A stretch of DNA of 64,000 nucleotides from Hyphococcus sp. (lineage in GTDB: Bacteria; Pseudomonadota; Alphaproteobacteria; Caulobacterales; Parvularculaceae), in NCBI GenBank assembly GCA_028284345.1, contig JANQRY010000008.1, positions 1 through 64,000 on the forward strand. Direction: 5' to 3'. Within the stretch, counting starts at the first letter, position 1. The number at the start of each line of letters is the position of its first letter. Below, one piece after another: positions 33,248 through 44,926 of this stretch. A program made the translations under genes and the position numbers. The notes beneath the pieces are model-generated. The model worked only from the letters and a program-made list of their open reading frames with translations. It searched no databases and was not told the origin of the DNA.

Positions 33248-33318
33248 TCCCGGCTATTGCCTTTCCCTCAACCGCGGACGGCGGCCCATAAGCGTCAAAG
33301 CGACGCCCAACAATAAGT

Positions 33319-33338
33319 CGCGCCGGCTGGCCGGCGCG
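33319..33338. repeat. GC-rich inverted repeat upstream of glmU
   Basis: CGCGCCGGC at 33319-33327 and GCCGGCGCG at 33330-33338 form a 9-bp stem with a 2-base gap. There is no T tract. It lies in the 228-base gap before glmU, which also has GATTCG/CGAATC at 33384-33402 as an inverted repeat with two GANTC methylation sites. Confidence 0.4.
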
Positions 33339-33475
33339 GGGCGCTCTGCCGGCGTCAAAAACCTGACAATACGGCGAAACCTTGATTCGGTTCCATCGAA
33401 TCGCCGCATCCTTTAAGCATCTGAAGCGGCGCATTCTGATTGCGCGACGGCGTTCGACAATTGGGGTCTGGCCGC

Positions 33476-34831
33476 ATGAGCGGTTTCGCGGTTTCAACAG
33501 TAATTTTGGCGGCGGGTTTTGGCGTGCGCATGCGATCAGCGCGCGCAAAGGTCCTGCATGAAATCGGCGGACGCGCCATGCTGGGCCATGTGATCGACGC
33601 GGCTCAGGCCCTCAATCCTGTTTCCTTGTCGATTGTCATCGGCGACCACGCGCCGGAAACCGGCGACTATGCGTCCTCGATCTGCGAAACCATAAACGTC
33701 TTTGTACAGGCGCCGCCCCGCGGCACGGGCGACGCCGTTAAACAGGCGTTGCCCGCATTGGAGAATGTCGACGGCGCCGTGCTGGCGCTGTTCGCAGACA
33801 CGCCGCTGATTACCCCTGATACGCTCAAAGCGCTGGCGGCGACGATCGAACAGGGTGCCGCGGTTGGCGTTCTTGGCTTTACGCCGTCCGATCCCGGGCA
33901 ATATGGCCGGCTCAAAACAGACGCCGCCGGCAATCTCGAAGCCATCGTCGAAGCCGCGGACGCAACGGACGCCGAACGGGCAATTTCACTATGCAATTCC
34001 GGCGTTATGGCGTTTGACGCTGAATTTCTTCGGCAGAAAATCGGCGCCGTCGGAAACGACAACGCCAAAGGCGAATACTACCTGACGGACATGGTCGCGA
34101 TGGCGCGCCAGGCCGGCCGGCGCTGCGCCATCGTCAAGGGCGAAGCCGACGAGGTGCTCGGCGTAAACTCACGCTCCGAACTTGCGGCCGCGGAAAAAAT
34201 ATTCCAGCGACGCATGCGTGAGGCGGCGATGATCAACGGCGCCACGCTACTTGATCCGGATACGGTCTATTTCTCCCACGACACCAAAATAGGAAAAGAC
34301 GTGGTTGTCGGGCAGAACGTCGTCTTCGGCATCGGCGTCTCGATCGGCGACCATGTCACTATCAAGCCGCACACGCACATAGAGGGCGCGGAGATTGCGG
34401 CGGATGCGTCGCTTGGCCCGTTCGCGCGACTAAGACCGGGCGCCGATATCGGCGACGGCGCCCATATCGGCAATTTTGTCGAGGTCAAGAACGCGCGCAT
34501 CGGCGAGAAAGCCAAGATCGGGCACCTTTCCTATATCGGCGACGCCGATGTCGGGCGGGACGCCAATATCGGCGCGGGAACCATCACCTGCAATTATGAC
34601 GGCTATAACAAACACCGAACGGTCATCGGCGAGCGCGCCTTTGTCGGATCGAACTCGGCGCTGGTCGCGCCGGTGCGCATTGGCGACGGCGCTTATGTCG
34701 GATCGGGCTCCGTCATTACCAAGGACGTCGAATCCGAAGACCTTGCCGTTGCACGCGGTCGCCAGGCGGCCATAAAGGGCTGGGCGGCCCGTTTCCGCGC
34801 CGCGCATTCTTCAAAAACCGAAGGTGAATAA
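33476..34831 (+). CDS. glmU: Bifunctional UDP-N-acetylglucosamine pyrophosphorylase/acetyltransferase
   Basis: The 451-residue enzyme has an N-terminal uridyltransferase domain (VILAAGFGVRMRS, KVLHEIGGRAML, GTGDAVKQ) and a C-terminal left-handed beta-helix acetyltransferase (hexapeptide rungs IGDHVTIKPH, GDGAHIGNFVEVKNA, with the catalytic His in YDGYNKHRTVIGE). It makes UDP-GlcNAc from glucosamine-1-phosphate, acetyl-CoA and UTP for peptidoglycan and LPS. The arginine of the usual G-x-G-T-R-M is kept, but T is V. The ATG at 33476 is preferred over a longer frame. It overlaps rpiA by 8 bases, so the two are cotranslated. Confidence 0.96.
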   Translation: MSGFAVSTVILAAGFGVRMRSARAKVLHEIGGRAMLGHVIDAAQALNPVSLSIVIGDHAPETGDYASSICETINVFVQAPPRGTGDAVKQALPALENVDGAVLALFADTPLITPDTLKALAATIEQGAAVGVLGFTPSDPGQYGRLKTDAAGNLEAIVEAADATDAERAISLCNSGVMAFDAEFLRQKIGAVGNDNAKGEYYLTDMVAMARQAGRRCAIVKGEADEVLGVNSRSELAAAEKIFQRRMREAAMINGATLLDPDTVYFSHDTKIGKDVVVGQNVVFGIGVSIGDHVTIKPHTHIEGAEIAADASLGPFARLRPGADIGDGAHIGNFVEVKNARIGEKAKIGHLSYIGDADVGRDANIGAGTITCNYDGYNKHRTVIGERAFVGSNSALVAPVRIGDGAYVGSGSVITKDVESEDLAVARGRQAAIKGWAARFRAAHSSKTEGE

Positions 34832-35525
34832 AATTTCTGAAGCCAGTAAGAAGAGCGCCGCGCAAAGGGCAGCGACTTTTGTCGAAGACGGGATGACGCT
34901 GGGGATCGGCACCGGCTCAACGGCGCGGTTTTTCATCGACGAACTCGCCGGAAAAATCGCTGCGGGCATGTCTTTTCGCGGCGTTCCGACTTCCAACGAG
35001 ACCAACGACCTCGCCCTTGCCGCGGGCGTTGAAATCATCGAGCCAGACGCCTCGACAATCATCAATCTGGCTGTCGACGGCGCGGACGAAGTCGATCCGA
35101 ACCTCAATCTCATCAAAGGCGGCGGCGGCGCCCTCCTCCGGGAAAAGATCGTCGCCAACGCATCGCAAAAGTTCATCGTGATCGCCGACAGCTCCAAGCG
35201 CGTCGCCGCGCTCGGCGCGTTCCCGCTCCCCGTCGAAATCGAGCCGTTCGCCTGGGCGCTGACCGTGCGCGCCATTCATGAGACCGTCGAAACCCTTGGC
35301 TTCCGGCCTCAAAAGATGGAACTGCGCATACGCAACGGCGTTCCCTTCAAATCCGACGGCGGCAATCTCATCGTCGACTGCGCCCTCGGCGCGATCGAGG
35401 CGCCGGCCCGACTGGAAGCAGGGCTTCTCGAAATTCCGGGCGTTGTCGAATGCGGTCTTTTTTGCGGCATGGCTGACATCGTCATTTTTGGCGACGGGGA
35501 CGAGACCTCCATCCAGCAGGCGTAA
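34824..35525 (+). CDS. rpiA: Ribose-5-phosphate isomerase A
   Basis: The 233-residue protein shows the RpiA signatures GIGTGSTARFFID, the phosphate loop SNETNDLA, DGADEVDPNLNLIKGGGGALLREKI with catalytic Asp and Glu, and GGNLIVDC. It interconverts ribose-5-phosphate and ribulose-5-phosphate in the pentose phosphate pathway. It starts with GTG inside the last codons of glmU, with AAGG near the start; such overlap implies coupled expression. Confidence 0.96.
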   Translation: MNKISEASKKSAAQRAATFVEDGMTLGIGTGSTARFFIDELAGKIAAGMSFRGVPTSNETNDLALAAGVEIIEPDASTIINLAVDGADEVDPNLNLIKGGGGALLREKIVANASQKFIVIADSSKRVAALGAFPLPVEIEPFAWALTVRAIHETVETLGFRPQKMELRIRNGVPFKSDGGNLIVDCALGAIEAPARLEAGLLEIPGVVECGLFCGMADIVIFGDGDETSIQQA

Positions 35526-35617
35526 CGTCAAAAAGCTAACCCGCGCGAACGCGCCGGCTTGGCGCCAAAGCCATTGTCGGGCTAGGTGTATCAACCGCAG
35601 ACTTGGGATCACGACGC

Positions 35618-36139
35618 ATGGCCGACGACGACCCGCGTAGCCGATTTGAGGAGCTGCAGGCGGCAATCAAGAAATACGGTTCGGCCGCCTTTGAAAACCT
35701 CATTCGCTGCAAGGGGTTTGCGGACGCCATTGTAAAGGCGTTTCCGGGCTACATGGACTGCGACGCAGACTGCGTGAAAGCCGTGCCGCCGATGGGGCCG
35801 TTTGACCCGCGCCAGGACTATGGCGATCAGGCGTTCTCCTATGCTCACCGACAAGTGATCGCGTTGGAGCCCATTCAGTTCGGGATCGCGCTGACGGTAA
35901 AAAATTTCGAGGATTCCGGCTCCCTATGGCTGCGCACCGCCATCGCCATTGAAATTACCGGCGATACATTCGATGTCTTTATCGCTCAGCAACCGGTCAT
36001 TCGCATCCCGCTTGACTATGATGATAAATTGGAACCGGTGCTTGAAGCTATTTACCAGGAATTTCTCCAGACATTCCGCGTTCAGGTCATGGCTTTTAAA
36101 GACAAGCGATTTGAAACGGGAATCGGGTTCATCCCATAA
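35618..36139 (+). CDS. Hypothetical 173-residue protein
   Basis: The soluble product has an N-terminal helical part (SRFEELQAAIKKYGSAAFENL), a segment with two cysteines (YMDCDADCVKAVPPM), and a C-terminal alpha/beta part (WLRTAIAIEITGDTFDVFIA, IPLDYDDKLEPVLEAIYQEFLQ). No family is recognised. The ATG follows GGGAT. It ends 14 bases before gor, so co-transcription and a link with redox metabolism are possible but unproven. Confidence 0.65.
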   Translation: MADDDPRSRFEELQAAIKKYGSAAFENLIRCKGFADAIVKAFPGYMDCDADCVKAVPPMGPFDPRQDYGDQAFSYAHRQVIALEPIQFGIALTVKNFEDSGSLWLRTAIAIEITGDTFDVFIAQQPVIRIPLDYDDKLEPVLEAIYQEFLQTFRVQVMAFKDKRFETGIGFIP

Positions 36140-36153
36140 AAGAGGTCTAAACA

Positions 36154-37527
36154 GTGTCCGACTTTGATTATGATCTGTTCACGATCGGCGCCGGTTCCGG
36201 CGGCGTGCGCGCGTCAAGACTGGCGGCTCAGTATGGGGCGCGGGTCGGGGTCGCCGAAGAATACCGCGTCGGCGGCACATGCGTCATTCGCGGCTGCGTG
36301 CCGAAGAAATTTCTCGTTTACGCCAGCGAGTTCGGCCACGCTTTTGACGATGCGCGCGGCTATGGCTGGTCGGCGGAAAATGTCGCCTTCGACTGGAAGA
36401 CCTTGATAGAGAACAAGGACGATGAGATTGACCGGCTGAACGGCATCTACATCCGGAACCTCAAAAACGCCGGCGCCGACATCTTTCAAAGCCGGGCGAC
36501 GCTGAAAGACAAACACACCGTTCATCTTCACGCTGAGAACCGGGATGTCACGGCGGAAAAAATCCTCGTCGCCGTCGGCGGCGCGCCATGGACCGATGAA
36601 TCGGTGCCGGGACATGATCTTGGCGTCACCTCGAACGAAGCGTTTCACCTAAAAAAATTGCCGAAACACGTCGTCGTCGCCGGCGGCGGCTATATTGCGA
36701 TTGAGTTCGCCTGCATCTTTCGCGGCCTTGGATGCGATGTGTGTCTCGTCTATCGCGGCGAAGATATTCTTCGCTATTTCGACACGGACGTCTCGGTTCA
36801 GGTCCACAGCGAGTTGAAGCGAAAAGGCGTCCGCGTGATCACGCAGGCGGTATTCGACAAAATCGAACCGCTGGATGGCGACATGAAGCGCGTGACCTTA
36901 TCGAACGGCGTCGAACTCGAAGCCGACCTCGTTTTCTGGGGCGTCGGGCGCAAACCGGTGACGGATGGGCTCGGTCTTGACGACATCGGCGTCGAACTCG
37001 ACAAAAACGGCGCGGTCGTTGTTGACGAATATTCGCGTTCGTCCGTCGACAATATTTTTGCGGTCGGCGACGTCACCAATCGCGTCAACCTGACGCCGGT
37101 CGCTATTCGCGAAGGCGCGGCGTTTGCGGAAACGGAATTTAACGACAATCCGATGAAAATGGATTATCGCTTCATTCCGAAAGCGGTGTTCTCGCAGCCG
37201 CCTGTCGGGACGGTGGGCTACGCCGAACATGAGGCCCGCGCCGAGTTCAAAAACATCGACATCTACAAGACAAACTTCCGTCCGATGAAAAATATGCTCA
37301 CCGGATCGGAAGAGCGCATGCTGATGAAGCTCGTCGTCGACGGCGACACGGATCGCGTGCTTGGCTGCCATATCGTCGGCGTCGATGCGCCGGAGATGAT
37401 TCAATGCATCGCCATCGCGGTGAAGGCCGGCGTCAAGAAAGCCGACTTCGATCAGACGGTGGCGCTGCATCCGACGGCGGCGGAAGAACTCGTTACGTTA
37501 CGCGAGAAATTCAAGCCGGCGTTCTAG
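36154..37527 (+). CDS. gor: Glutathione-disulfide reductase
   Basis: The 457-residue flavoprotein has FAD-binding GAGSGGVRASRLAA, the redox-active disulfide GGTCVIRGCVPKK, the NADPH loop VVAGGGYIAIEFACIFRGLG, FAVGDVTNRVNLTPVAIREG and the catalytic His of HPTAAEELVT. It reduces oxidised glutathione with NADPH in the cytosol. The arginine after the GxGxxG loop region (VYRGEDILRYFD) suits NADPH. It starts with GTG with AAGAGG upstream. Confidence 0.95.
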   Translation: MSDFDYDLFTIGAGSGGVRASRLAAQYGARVGVAEEYRVGGTCVIRGCVPKKFLVYASEFGHAFDDARGYGWSAENVAFDWKTLIENKDDEIDRLNGIYIRNLKNAGADIFQSRATLKDKHTVHLHAENRDVTAEKILVAVGGAPWTDESVPGHDLGVTSNEAFHLKKLPKHVVVAGGGYIAIEFACIFRGLGCDVCLVYRGEDILRYFDTDVSVQVHSELKRKGVRVITQAVFDKIEPLDGDMKRVTLSNGVELEADLVFWGVGRKPVTDGLGLDDIGVELDKNGAVVVDEYSRSSVDNIFAVGDVTNRVNLTPVAIREGAAFAETEFNDNPMKMDYRFIPKAVFSQPPVGTVGYAEHEARAEFKNIDIYKTNFRPMKNMLTGSEERMLMKLVVDGDTDRVLGCHIVGVDAPEMIQCIAIAVKAGVKKADFDQTVALHPTAAEELVTLREKFKPAF

Positions 37528-37560
37528 GGCGTTCTAAAAAACGGTTGATCGAATTCTCAA

Positions 37561-37604
37561 CCTCATCCTGAGGAGCAAGGCGAAGCCTTGCGTCTCGAAG
37601 GATC
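37561..37604. repeat. Dispersed alphaproteobacterial palindromic repeat
   Basis: The unit CTCATCCTGAGGAGC, a GC stem (GCAAGG 37575-37580 with CCTTGC 37586-37591, loop CGAAG) and GTCTCGAAGGAT closing with ATCC/GGAT pairs match the well-known dispersed element seen in many alphaproteobacteria. It lies between convergent genes and may act as a bidirectional terminator. Confidence 0.85.
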
Positions 37605-38109
37605 AGCCGCATTCGCGCTTGACGCGATCAAGGGCCGCCGTCACGCCGCGCAGACTGACAATATAGCTCGTCGCGGTTCCGCGCTTGGAGACAGCGCTGA
37701 CGCGCATATCCGCGCCGCGGCGCATCGCCCGCAACAGGCGCTGCTCTTCATCCCCGGATTCGATGAACGCCTCGTTCTCAGAGGTGTACATCTCCCATTT
37801 ATCCGATCCGATGCGGATATTGGGCTCCGGTTTCTGGTCGATGGCGTATCCGGTCATCAGGCTCGGCTGTTCGCTCGCCGCGCCGGATTTCCAGGTCGCC
37901 ACAAGGAAGAACACGTCGCCATGATTGACCGATTTCGGCGATTTGTCCGAGGCCTCGGCGGCCGCAAAGCAGATCTTGTCGCTGTCGATATCGCGGACAA
38001 AAACGCTCCAGTCCTTATAAGTCGCGACCGCCCTCGGCTCCTGTGCGAAACCGCCGCTCGGCGCCAAAACAGCGACCGTCACGGCCGCAAGCGTTGAAAT
38101 CCGGATCAT
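37603..38109 (-). CDS. IalB-like (invasion-associated locus B) periplasmic protein
   Basis: From ATG at 38109 the 168-residue product has a signal peptide (residues 1-22, cleavage near GGFAQ), then a beta-rich domain typical of IalB proteins: YKDWSVFVRDIDSDKICFAAAE, a middle GSDKWEMYTSENEAFIES and a terminal Cys in RVKRECG that can pair with the first. IalB affects red-cell invasion in Bartonella, but most relatives are general periplasmic proteins of unknown role. AGGGAG precedes the ATG. The stop codon overlaps the end of a repeat. Confidence 0.72.
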   Translation of the reverse strand: MIRISTLAAVTVAVLAPSGGFAQEPRAVATYKDWSVFVRDIDSDKICFAAAEASDKSPKSVNHGDVFFLVATWKSGAASEQPSLMTGYAIDQKPEPNIRIGSDKWEMYTSENEAFIESGDEEQRLLRAMRRGADMRVSAVSKRGTATSYIVSLRGVTAALDRVKRECG

Positions 38110-38272
38110 CGGTCGCAATCTCCCTTGATACGCCATGGCACTGAAAAACGGCCCCATATCATAATTCGAATTATGTCGCGAGCATGACCGGTCGAAGAAT
38201 TGCGCGACGCCGGCCCTTGCGCCATAAGGGCCCCGAAAATCTGATATTTACCGACCTGAATGGAGACGCCGA

Positions 38273-40948
<2,676 letters not shown>

Positions 40949-40949
40949 C

Positions 40950-41037
40950 GATCAAATATTTGATGCACTAATAATCAAATATTTGATCCATAAACAATCC
41001 AAGATTGTAGCATAGTTGCTTTGCAATCTTGGATTTG
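40950..41037. repeat. AT-rich inverted repeats after acnA
   Basis: The 14-bp palindrome ATCAAATATTTGAT occurs twice, at 40951-40964 and 40974-40987; as a pair they also form a 15-bp stem over a 9-base loop (40950-40988). A second hairpin, AATCCAAGATTG at 40996-41007 with 41024-41035, follows. They form the acnA 3' region and may act as terminator, but the repeated palindrome also resembles an operator for the next gene. Confidence 0.6.
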
Positions 41038-41099
41038 TAGCGCGTTTTAAAGTCCGCCGTTAGGCTCGCCGCCCTGATGATTGCGGGGACGAGCGAGGC

Positions 41100-41927
41100 G
41101 TGGGGACGGGCCGGGAAAAATCGCTGCTGGCGCGCCGCCCGGCCGCCGCGCCGGTTGCGATTGCAGCACTAACGATCATGCAGCCGGCCTACGCGTCGGC
41201 TTGGTCGCGAGACGCCGGCGAACTGATGATCATCAGCCGCGCCGACTATTTCACATCGGACATTGGCGAGATCAGCGTCGGCGGCGCCGATGTCGGCGGC
41301 AGCTTCGAACGCATCGAGTCAAACACTTATGTCGAATACGGGGTTACAAAAGGACTGACCCTCGGCGGCAAGGTCTTTTACGGCACAAGCTGGCTGACGC
41401 GCGGAACCGAGGTTGAAAGCGCGAGCGGATTCACCGAGTTCGAAGGCTTTGCGCAGCAACAGGTTTTTCGCAACGACCGGCACGCCGGCGCGGTTAAAAT
41501 TGCGGCCGGCGTTCCGTCCGGATTTGAAGCCGGCGCGCGCACGGCGTTGCAAAGCGAAGGCGTCGACCTTGAGTTCTCGCTGCTTTACGGCCGCAGCGTC
41601 ACCTTCAGGCCGATCAAGACATTCGCTGCAGCGGAAGTCGGCGTCAGAAAACGCTTCAGCGACTCCGCCGACCAGATACGCTTTCTGACCACTGTCGGCG
41701 TTGAACCGAGCGAGCGCTGGACATTTCTTTTCGACACCTATTCCGTGAAGTCTCTTCGAAACGACGCGACCGACGGCGCGGATTTTGACGTCGTAAAAAT
41801 CCAGCCGTCGCTTGTCTGGCGCGCCACCCGCCGCTTCTCGTTTCAGGCCGGCGTCTCCGAAGAAATCACAGGGCGCAATCTCGATCTCGGCACGACCTAT
41901 TTTCTCGGCCTGAGAACGCAATTTTAG
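41100..41927 (+). CDS. Outer-membrane beta-barrel protein
   Basis: The 275-residue product has a signal peptide (residues about 1-33, AYA-SA cleavage), then amphipathic strands with alternating residues and a C-terminal strand (NLDLGTTYFLGLRTQF) ending in F, the barrel-assembly signature. About 10-12 strands are expected. It starts with GTG behind CGGGGACGAGCG. The next gene, a glycan synthase, begins one base after its stop, so the barrel may form the exit pore for that polymer. I recognise no family with certainty. Confidence 0.72.
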   Translation: MGTGREKSLLARRPAAAPVAIAALTIMQPAYASAWSRDAGELMIISRADYFTSDIGEISVGGADVGGSFERIESNTYVEYGVTKGLTLGGKVFYGTSWLTRGTEVESASGFTEFEGFAQQQVFRNDRHAGAVKIAAGVPSGFEAGARTALQSEGVDLEFSLLYGRSVTFRPIKTFAAAEVGVRKRFSDSADQIRFLTTVGVEPSERWTFLFDTYSVKSLRNDATDGADFDVVKIQPSLVWRATRRFSFQAGVSEEITGRNLDLGTTYFLGLRTQF

Positions 41928-43424
41928 ATGTTCGACACGTCGCCGACATCGCCCGCTGCGAAGAACACGCCCGAAAATTTCAGCGCCAAAGAACGCGACT
42001 GCGCCGTCAACGATCTGAAGCGTCGAACCCCGGAGCACTCGGCCTTGGGCGTGTTGTCGCCGTCGCAGCGCGTCATCCTCGTTGCCGGCGCGATTCTCAT
42101 CGCCGCTGCAATCGTCGCCTCGCCGACCGCGATGTTCATCGCTCTAAACGCCTTTTTCGCCACGTATTTTATTGTCGCCGTCGGTTATCGCGTTTTTCTA
42201 ATGGCCGTCAGTCATCGAGAAAAAATTGCGGAACAATCTCCGCAAACGGAAAACAACGCCCGCACGCTCCCGACGATCACGATCTTGGCGCCGCTTTATC
42301 GCGACGCAGACTCGCTCGCCGGCCTCGCCGCCGCTGTCGACGCGCTCGACTACCCGCCTGAAAAGAAGGACGTAAAGCTTCTGTTGGAGGCCGACGATGC
42401 CGCCACAATCGCGGCCGCGAACCGACTGAATTTGCGCGATCAATATGACGTCATTGTCGTGCCGAATATCGGACCGCGCACGAAACCGAAAGCGTGCAAT
42501 TTCGGTCTGTTGCGCGCGCGCGGCGACCTGATTGTCATATACGACGCCGAAGATCAGCCGGAAACCGATCAGCTTTTAAAAGCCGCCGCCGCGTTTTCGG
42601 CCGGGGATGAAAACCTCGCCTGCATGCAGGCCCGGCTGAACTACTACAACGCCGATGAAAACTGGCTGACCCGTCTGTTTACGCTTGAATACGCGCTGTG
42701 GTTCGACTGGCTGCTGCCGGCGCTGCAAAACCTTCGCGCGCCGATCCCCCTCGGCGGCACGTCAAATTTTTTCAGGACCGATATCCTACGCGCCGTCGGC
42801 GGGTGGGATCCCTTCAACGTGACGGAGGACGCTGATCTGGGGCTGCGCCTGGCGAAGCTCGGTTACCGGGTCGAGATGTTGAACTCGACGACATTCGAAG
42901 AAGCCAATTGCAGATTGGGCAACTGGGTCCGCCAGCGCTCGCGCTGGATCAAGGGGCATTTGCAAACCTGGCTTGTACATATGCGCCAACCGGGCGCGTT
43001 CGTGGAACAGAACGGATGGCACGGTCTCCTCTCCATCCAGTTGTTTCTCGCCGGAAACGCTGCGGGCGCGCTCATTAATCCGGTTCTTTGGGGCGCGTTC
43101 GTTTATTTGACTGTTTTCGGCGGTTCGCCCCTTGCAACGGCGATGCCTATTGAATTGCAGATCCTCAATCTGACGGCGCTCATCTCCGGCAATTTTTGCT
43201 TTATCTTATGCGCCGCTATTGCGCCGTTGAAGCGCGGCTGGCGTCATTTATGCGTGTTCGGACTGACGGCGCCGGCTTACTGGGTGCTGACCTCCATCGC
43301 GGCCTACAAGGCGCTCTGGCAGATTGTCTTTCGACCCTACTATTGGGAAAAGACCGACCACATGATCAGCGCGATGGCGGCGGCGCGACGTTTCCCCGTG
43401 CGGAAAAGCGCGCCGGTTCAATAA
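41928..43424 (+). CDS. Membrane glycosyltransferase family 2 (cellulose-synthase-like)
   Basis: The 498-residue protein has two N-terminal membrane helices (about 45-87), a GT-A catalytic domain with the D-D (LLEADDAAT), D-x-D-like YDAEDQPET, TED and QxxRW motif (QRSRWIKGHLQTW) of processive synthases, and four or more C-terminal helices. It lacks a PilZ domain. Such enzymes polymerise beta-linked sugars such as glucan or N-acetylglucosamine from UDP-sugars and extrude them through the inner membrane. The barrel gene immediately upstream fits an export pair. The ATG has no strong ribosome site, suggesting translational coupling. Confidence 0.88.
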   Translation: MFDTSPTSPAAKNTPENFSAKERDCAVNDLKRRTPEHSALGVLSPSQRVILVAGAILIAAAIVASPTAMFIALNAFFATYFIVAVGYRVFLMAVSHREKIAEQSPQTENNARTLPTITILAPLYRDADSLAGLAAAVDALDYPPEKKDVKLLLEADDAATIAAANRLNLRDQYDVIVVPNIGPRTKPKACNFGLLRARGDLIVIYDAEDQPETDQLLKAAAAFSAGDENLACMQARLNYYNADENWLTRLFTLEYALWFDWLLPALQNLRAPIPLGGTSNFFRTDILRAVGGWDPFNVTEDADLGLRLAKLGYRVEMLNSTTFEEANCRLGNWVRQRSRWIKGHLQTWLVHMRQPGAFVEQNGWHGLLSIQLFLAGNAAGALINPVLWGAFVYLTVFGGSPLATAMPIELQILNLTALISGNFCFILCAAIAPLKRGWRHLCVFGLTAPAYWVLTSIAAYKALWQIVFRPYYWEKTDHMISAMAAARRFPVRKSAPVQ

Positions 43425-43440
43425 GGATTGCAAAGGGCAG

Positions 43441-43459
43441 CGGGCATCTTGTATGCCCG
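43441..43459. repeat. Hairpin between glycan synthase and dapF
   Basis: CGGGCAT at 43441-43447 and ATGCCCG at 43453-43459 form a 7-bp stem with a 5-base loop in the 63-base gap. There is no T tract, so a processing site or a regulatory element is as likely as termination. Confidence 0.35.
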
Positions 43460-43487
43460 TCAGCGCCGCGGTCGGATTACGGGAACA

Positions 43488-44330
43488 ATGACCACATTAG
43501 CCGGCCGGGCCTATCGTTTGATGAACGGGCTCGGCAATAATTTTGTCATCTTCGATCTTCGCGGATCTTCGATCAAGCTCAGCGAAGACGACGCCGCGCG
43601 CGTCGCCGATCCGGCGACGGGGCCCGGCTGCGACCAGGTGATTACGATCGAGGACAGAAACGGCCTTTTCATGGGCGTGTGGAACGCCGACGGCGGCGAG
43701 GTCGAGGCCTGCGGCAACGCGGCGCGATGCGTCGCCCGGCTGTTGATGGATGAAGGCGATCGCGACGACATAGAATTCTCAACGGCGGCGGATACGCTGA
43801 GGGCCTGGCGTGTCGGCGAGACGCGCATCGCCGTCGACATGGGCGAGCCGAAATTTCACTGGCGCGACATTCCTCTTGCGGAGCAAATGGACGACACGCG
43901 GTTTATCGACGTCAAACTGGGACCGATCGACAACCCGGTCCTGTGGGGTCCGTCCGCGGTCAATGTGGGCAATCCCCATTGCGTCTTCTTCGTGCCCGAC
44001 GCCGAGGCGCAGGCGATTGAACGCTTCGGGCCGCTCGTCGAAAACCATCCCCTGTTTCCGGAACGGGCGAACGTATCTGTTGCGGAAGTGCAGAGCCCCC
44101 ATGCGATCCGCTTGCGCGTCTGGGAGCGCGGCGTCGGCGTGACCAAAGCGTGCGGCACGGCGGCGTGCGCCGCGCTTGTTTGCGCCCATCGCCGGCGCCT
44201 GACGGAACGCAAAGCCACCGTCACGCTCGATGGCGGCGACCTCGCCATTGAGTGGCGCGACGACAACCGCATCATCATGACAGGACCGGTCGGGTTTGAC
44301 GGCGAAGGCGTCCTGCCGGACGACTTCTAG
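43488..44330 (+). CDS. dapF: Diaminopimelate epimerase
   Basis: The 280-residue enzyme has MNGLGNNFVIFD at its start, the first catalytic cysteine in EACGNAARC and the second in TKACGTAACAAL. It converts LL- to meso-diaminopimelate for lysine and peptidoglycan. In many relatives a methylthiotransferase gene follows; here thymidine kinase does, 3 bases after the stop. The ATG at 43488 starts the conserved protein. Confidence 0.95.
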   Translation: MTTLAGRAYRLMNGLGNNFVIFDLRGSSIKLSEDDAARVADPATGPGCDQVITIEDRNGLFMGVWNADGGEVEACGNAARCVARLLMDEGDRDDIEFSTAADTLRAWRVGETRIAVDMGEPKFHWRDIPLAEQMDDTRFIDVKLGPIDNPVLWGPSAVNVGNPHCVFFVPDAEAQAIERFGPLVENHPLFPERANVSVAEVQSPHAIRLRVWERGVGVTKACGTAACAALVCAHRRRLTERKATVTLDGGDLAIEWRDDNRIIMTGPVGFDGEGVLPDDF

Positions 44331-44333
44331 CCC

Positions 44334-44912
44334 ATGGCGAAGCTGTATTTCCAATATGCAGCGATGAACGCCGGCAAGTCGACGACGCTGTTGCAGGCGA
44401 GTTTCAATTATCGCGAACGGGGCATGGAAACGGCGCTGTTCACCGCCGCCATCGACACGCGGCGGGCGCAAGGATCGATCGCGTCGCGCATCGGGCTCAG
44501 CGCCGACGCCTTTACATTCGACGAGCACACGGACCTGTTTCACGACATAAAGACCCTGCTTCGCGAAAAGAAAATCGATTGCGTGCTCGTCGACGAAGCG
44601 CAGTTTCTTTCCGCGCAACAAGTCAGGGACCTTGCGCGCGTTGTCGACGACCTCAACCTACCGGTCATGTGTTTCGGTCTGCGCACCGATTTTCGCGGCG
44701 CGCTTTTTCCGGGAAGCGCGCAGCTTCTGGCGATCGCAGACGACATTCGCGAACTGAAAACCATATGCCATTGCGGACGCAAGGCGACCATGAATCTGCG
44801 TATTGACGAAAAAGGCGACGCCATCAGCGAAGGCGACCAGATAGAGGTTGGCGGCAACGAACGATACATCGCCCTCTGCCGAAAACACTTCTATGAAAAA
44901 TTCAAACGATAA
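44334..44912 (+). CDS. tdk: Thymidine kinase
   Basis: The 192-residue type II kinase has the Walker A loop [12 protein letters not shown], the Walker B-like VDEAQFLS, the lasso segment and zinc-binding CHCGRKAT with a later C (ALCRKHF). It phosphorylates thymidine for DNA synthesis by salvage. It follows dapF by 3 bases, so is likely in the same transcript. A weak hairpin follows before the convergent PEP carboxylase gene. Confidence 0.95.
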   Translation: MAKLYFQYAAMNAGKSTTLLQASFNYRERGMETALFTAAIDTRRAQGSIASRIGLSADAFTFDEHTDLFHDIKTLLREKKIDCVLVDEAQFLSAQQVRDLARVVDDLNLPVMCFGLRTDFRGALFPGSAQLLAIADDIRELKTICHCGRKATMNLRIDEKGDAISEGDQIEVGGNERYIALCRKHFYEKFKR

Positions 44913-44926
44913 TTCCGTATAAAGAA

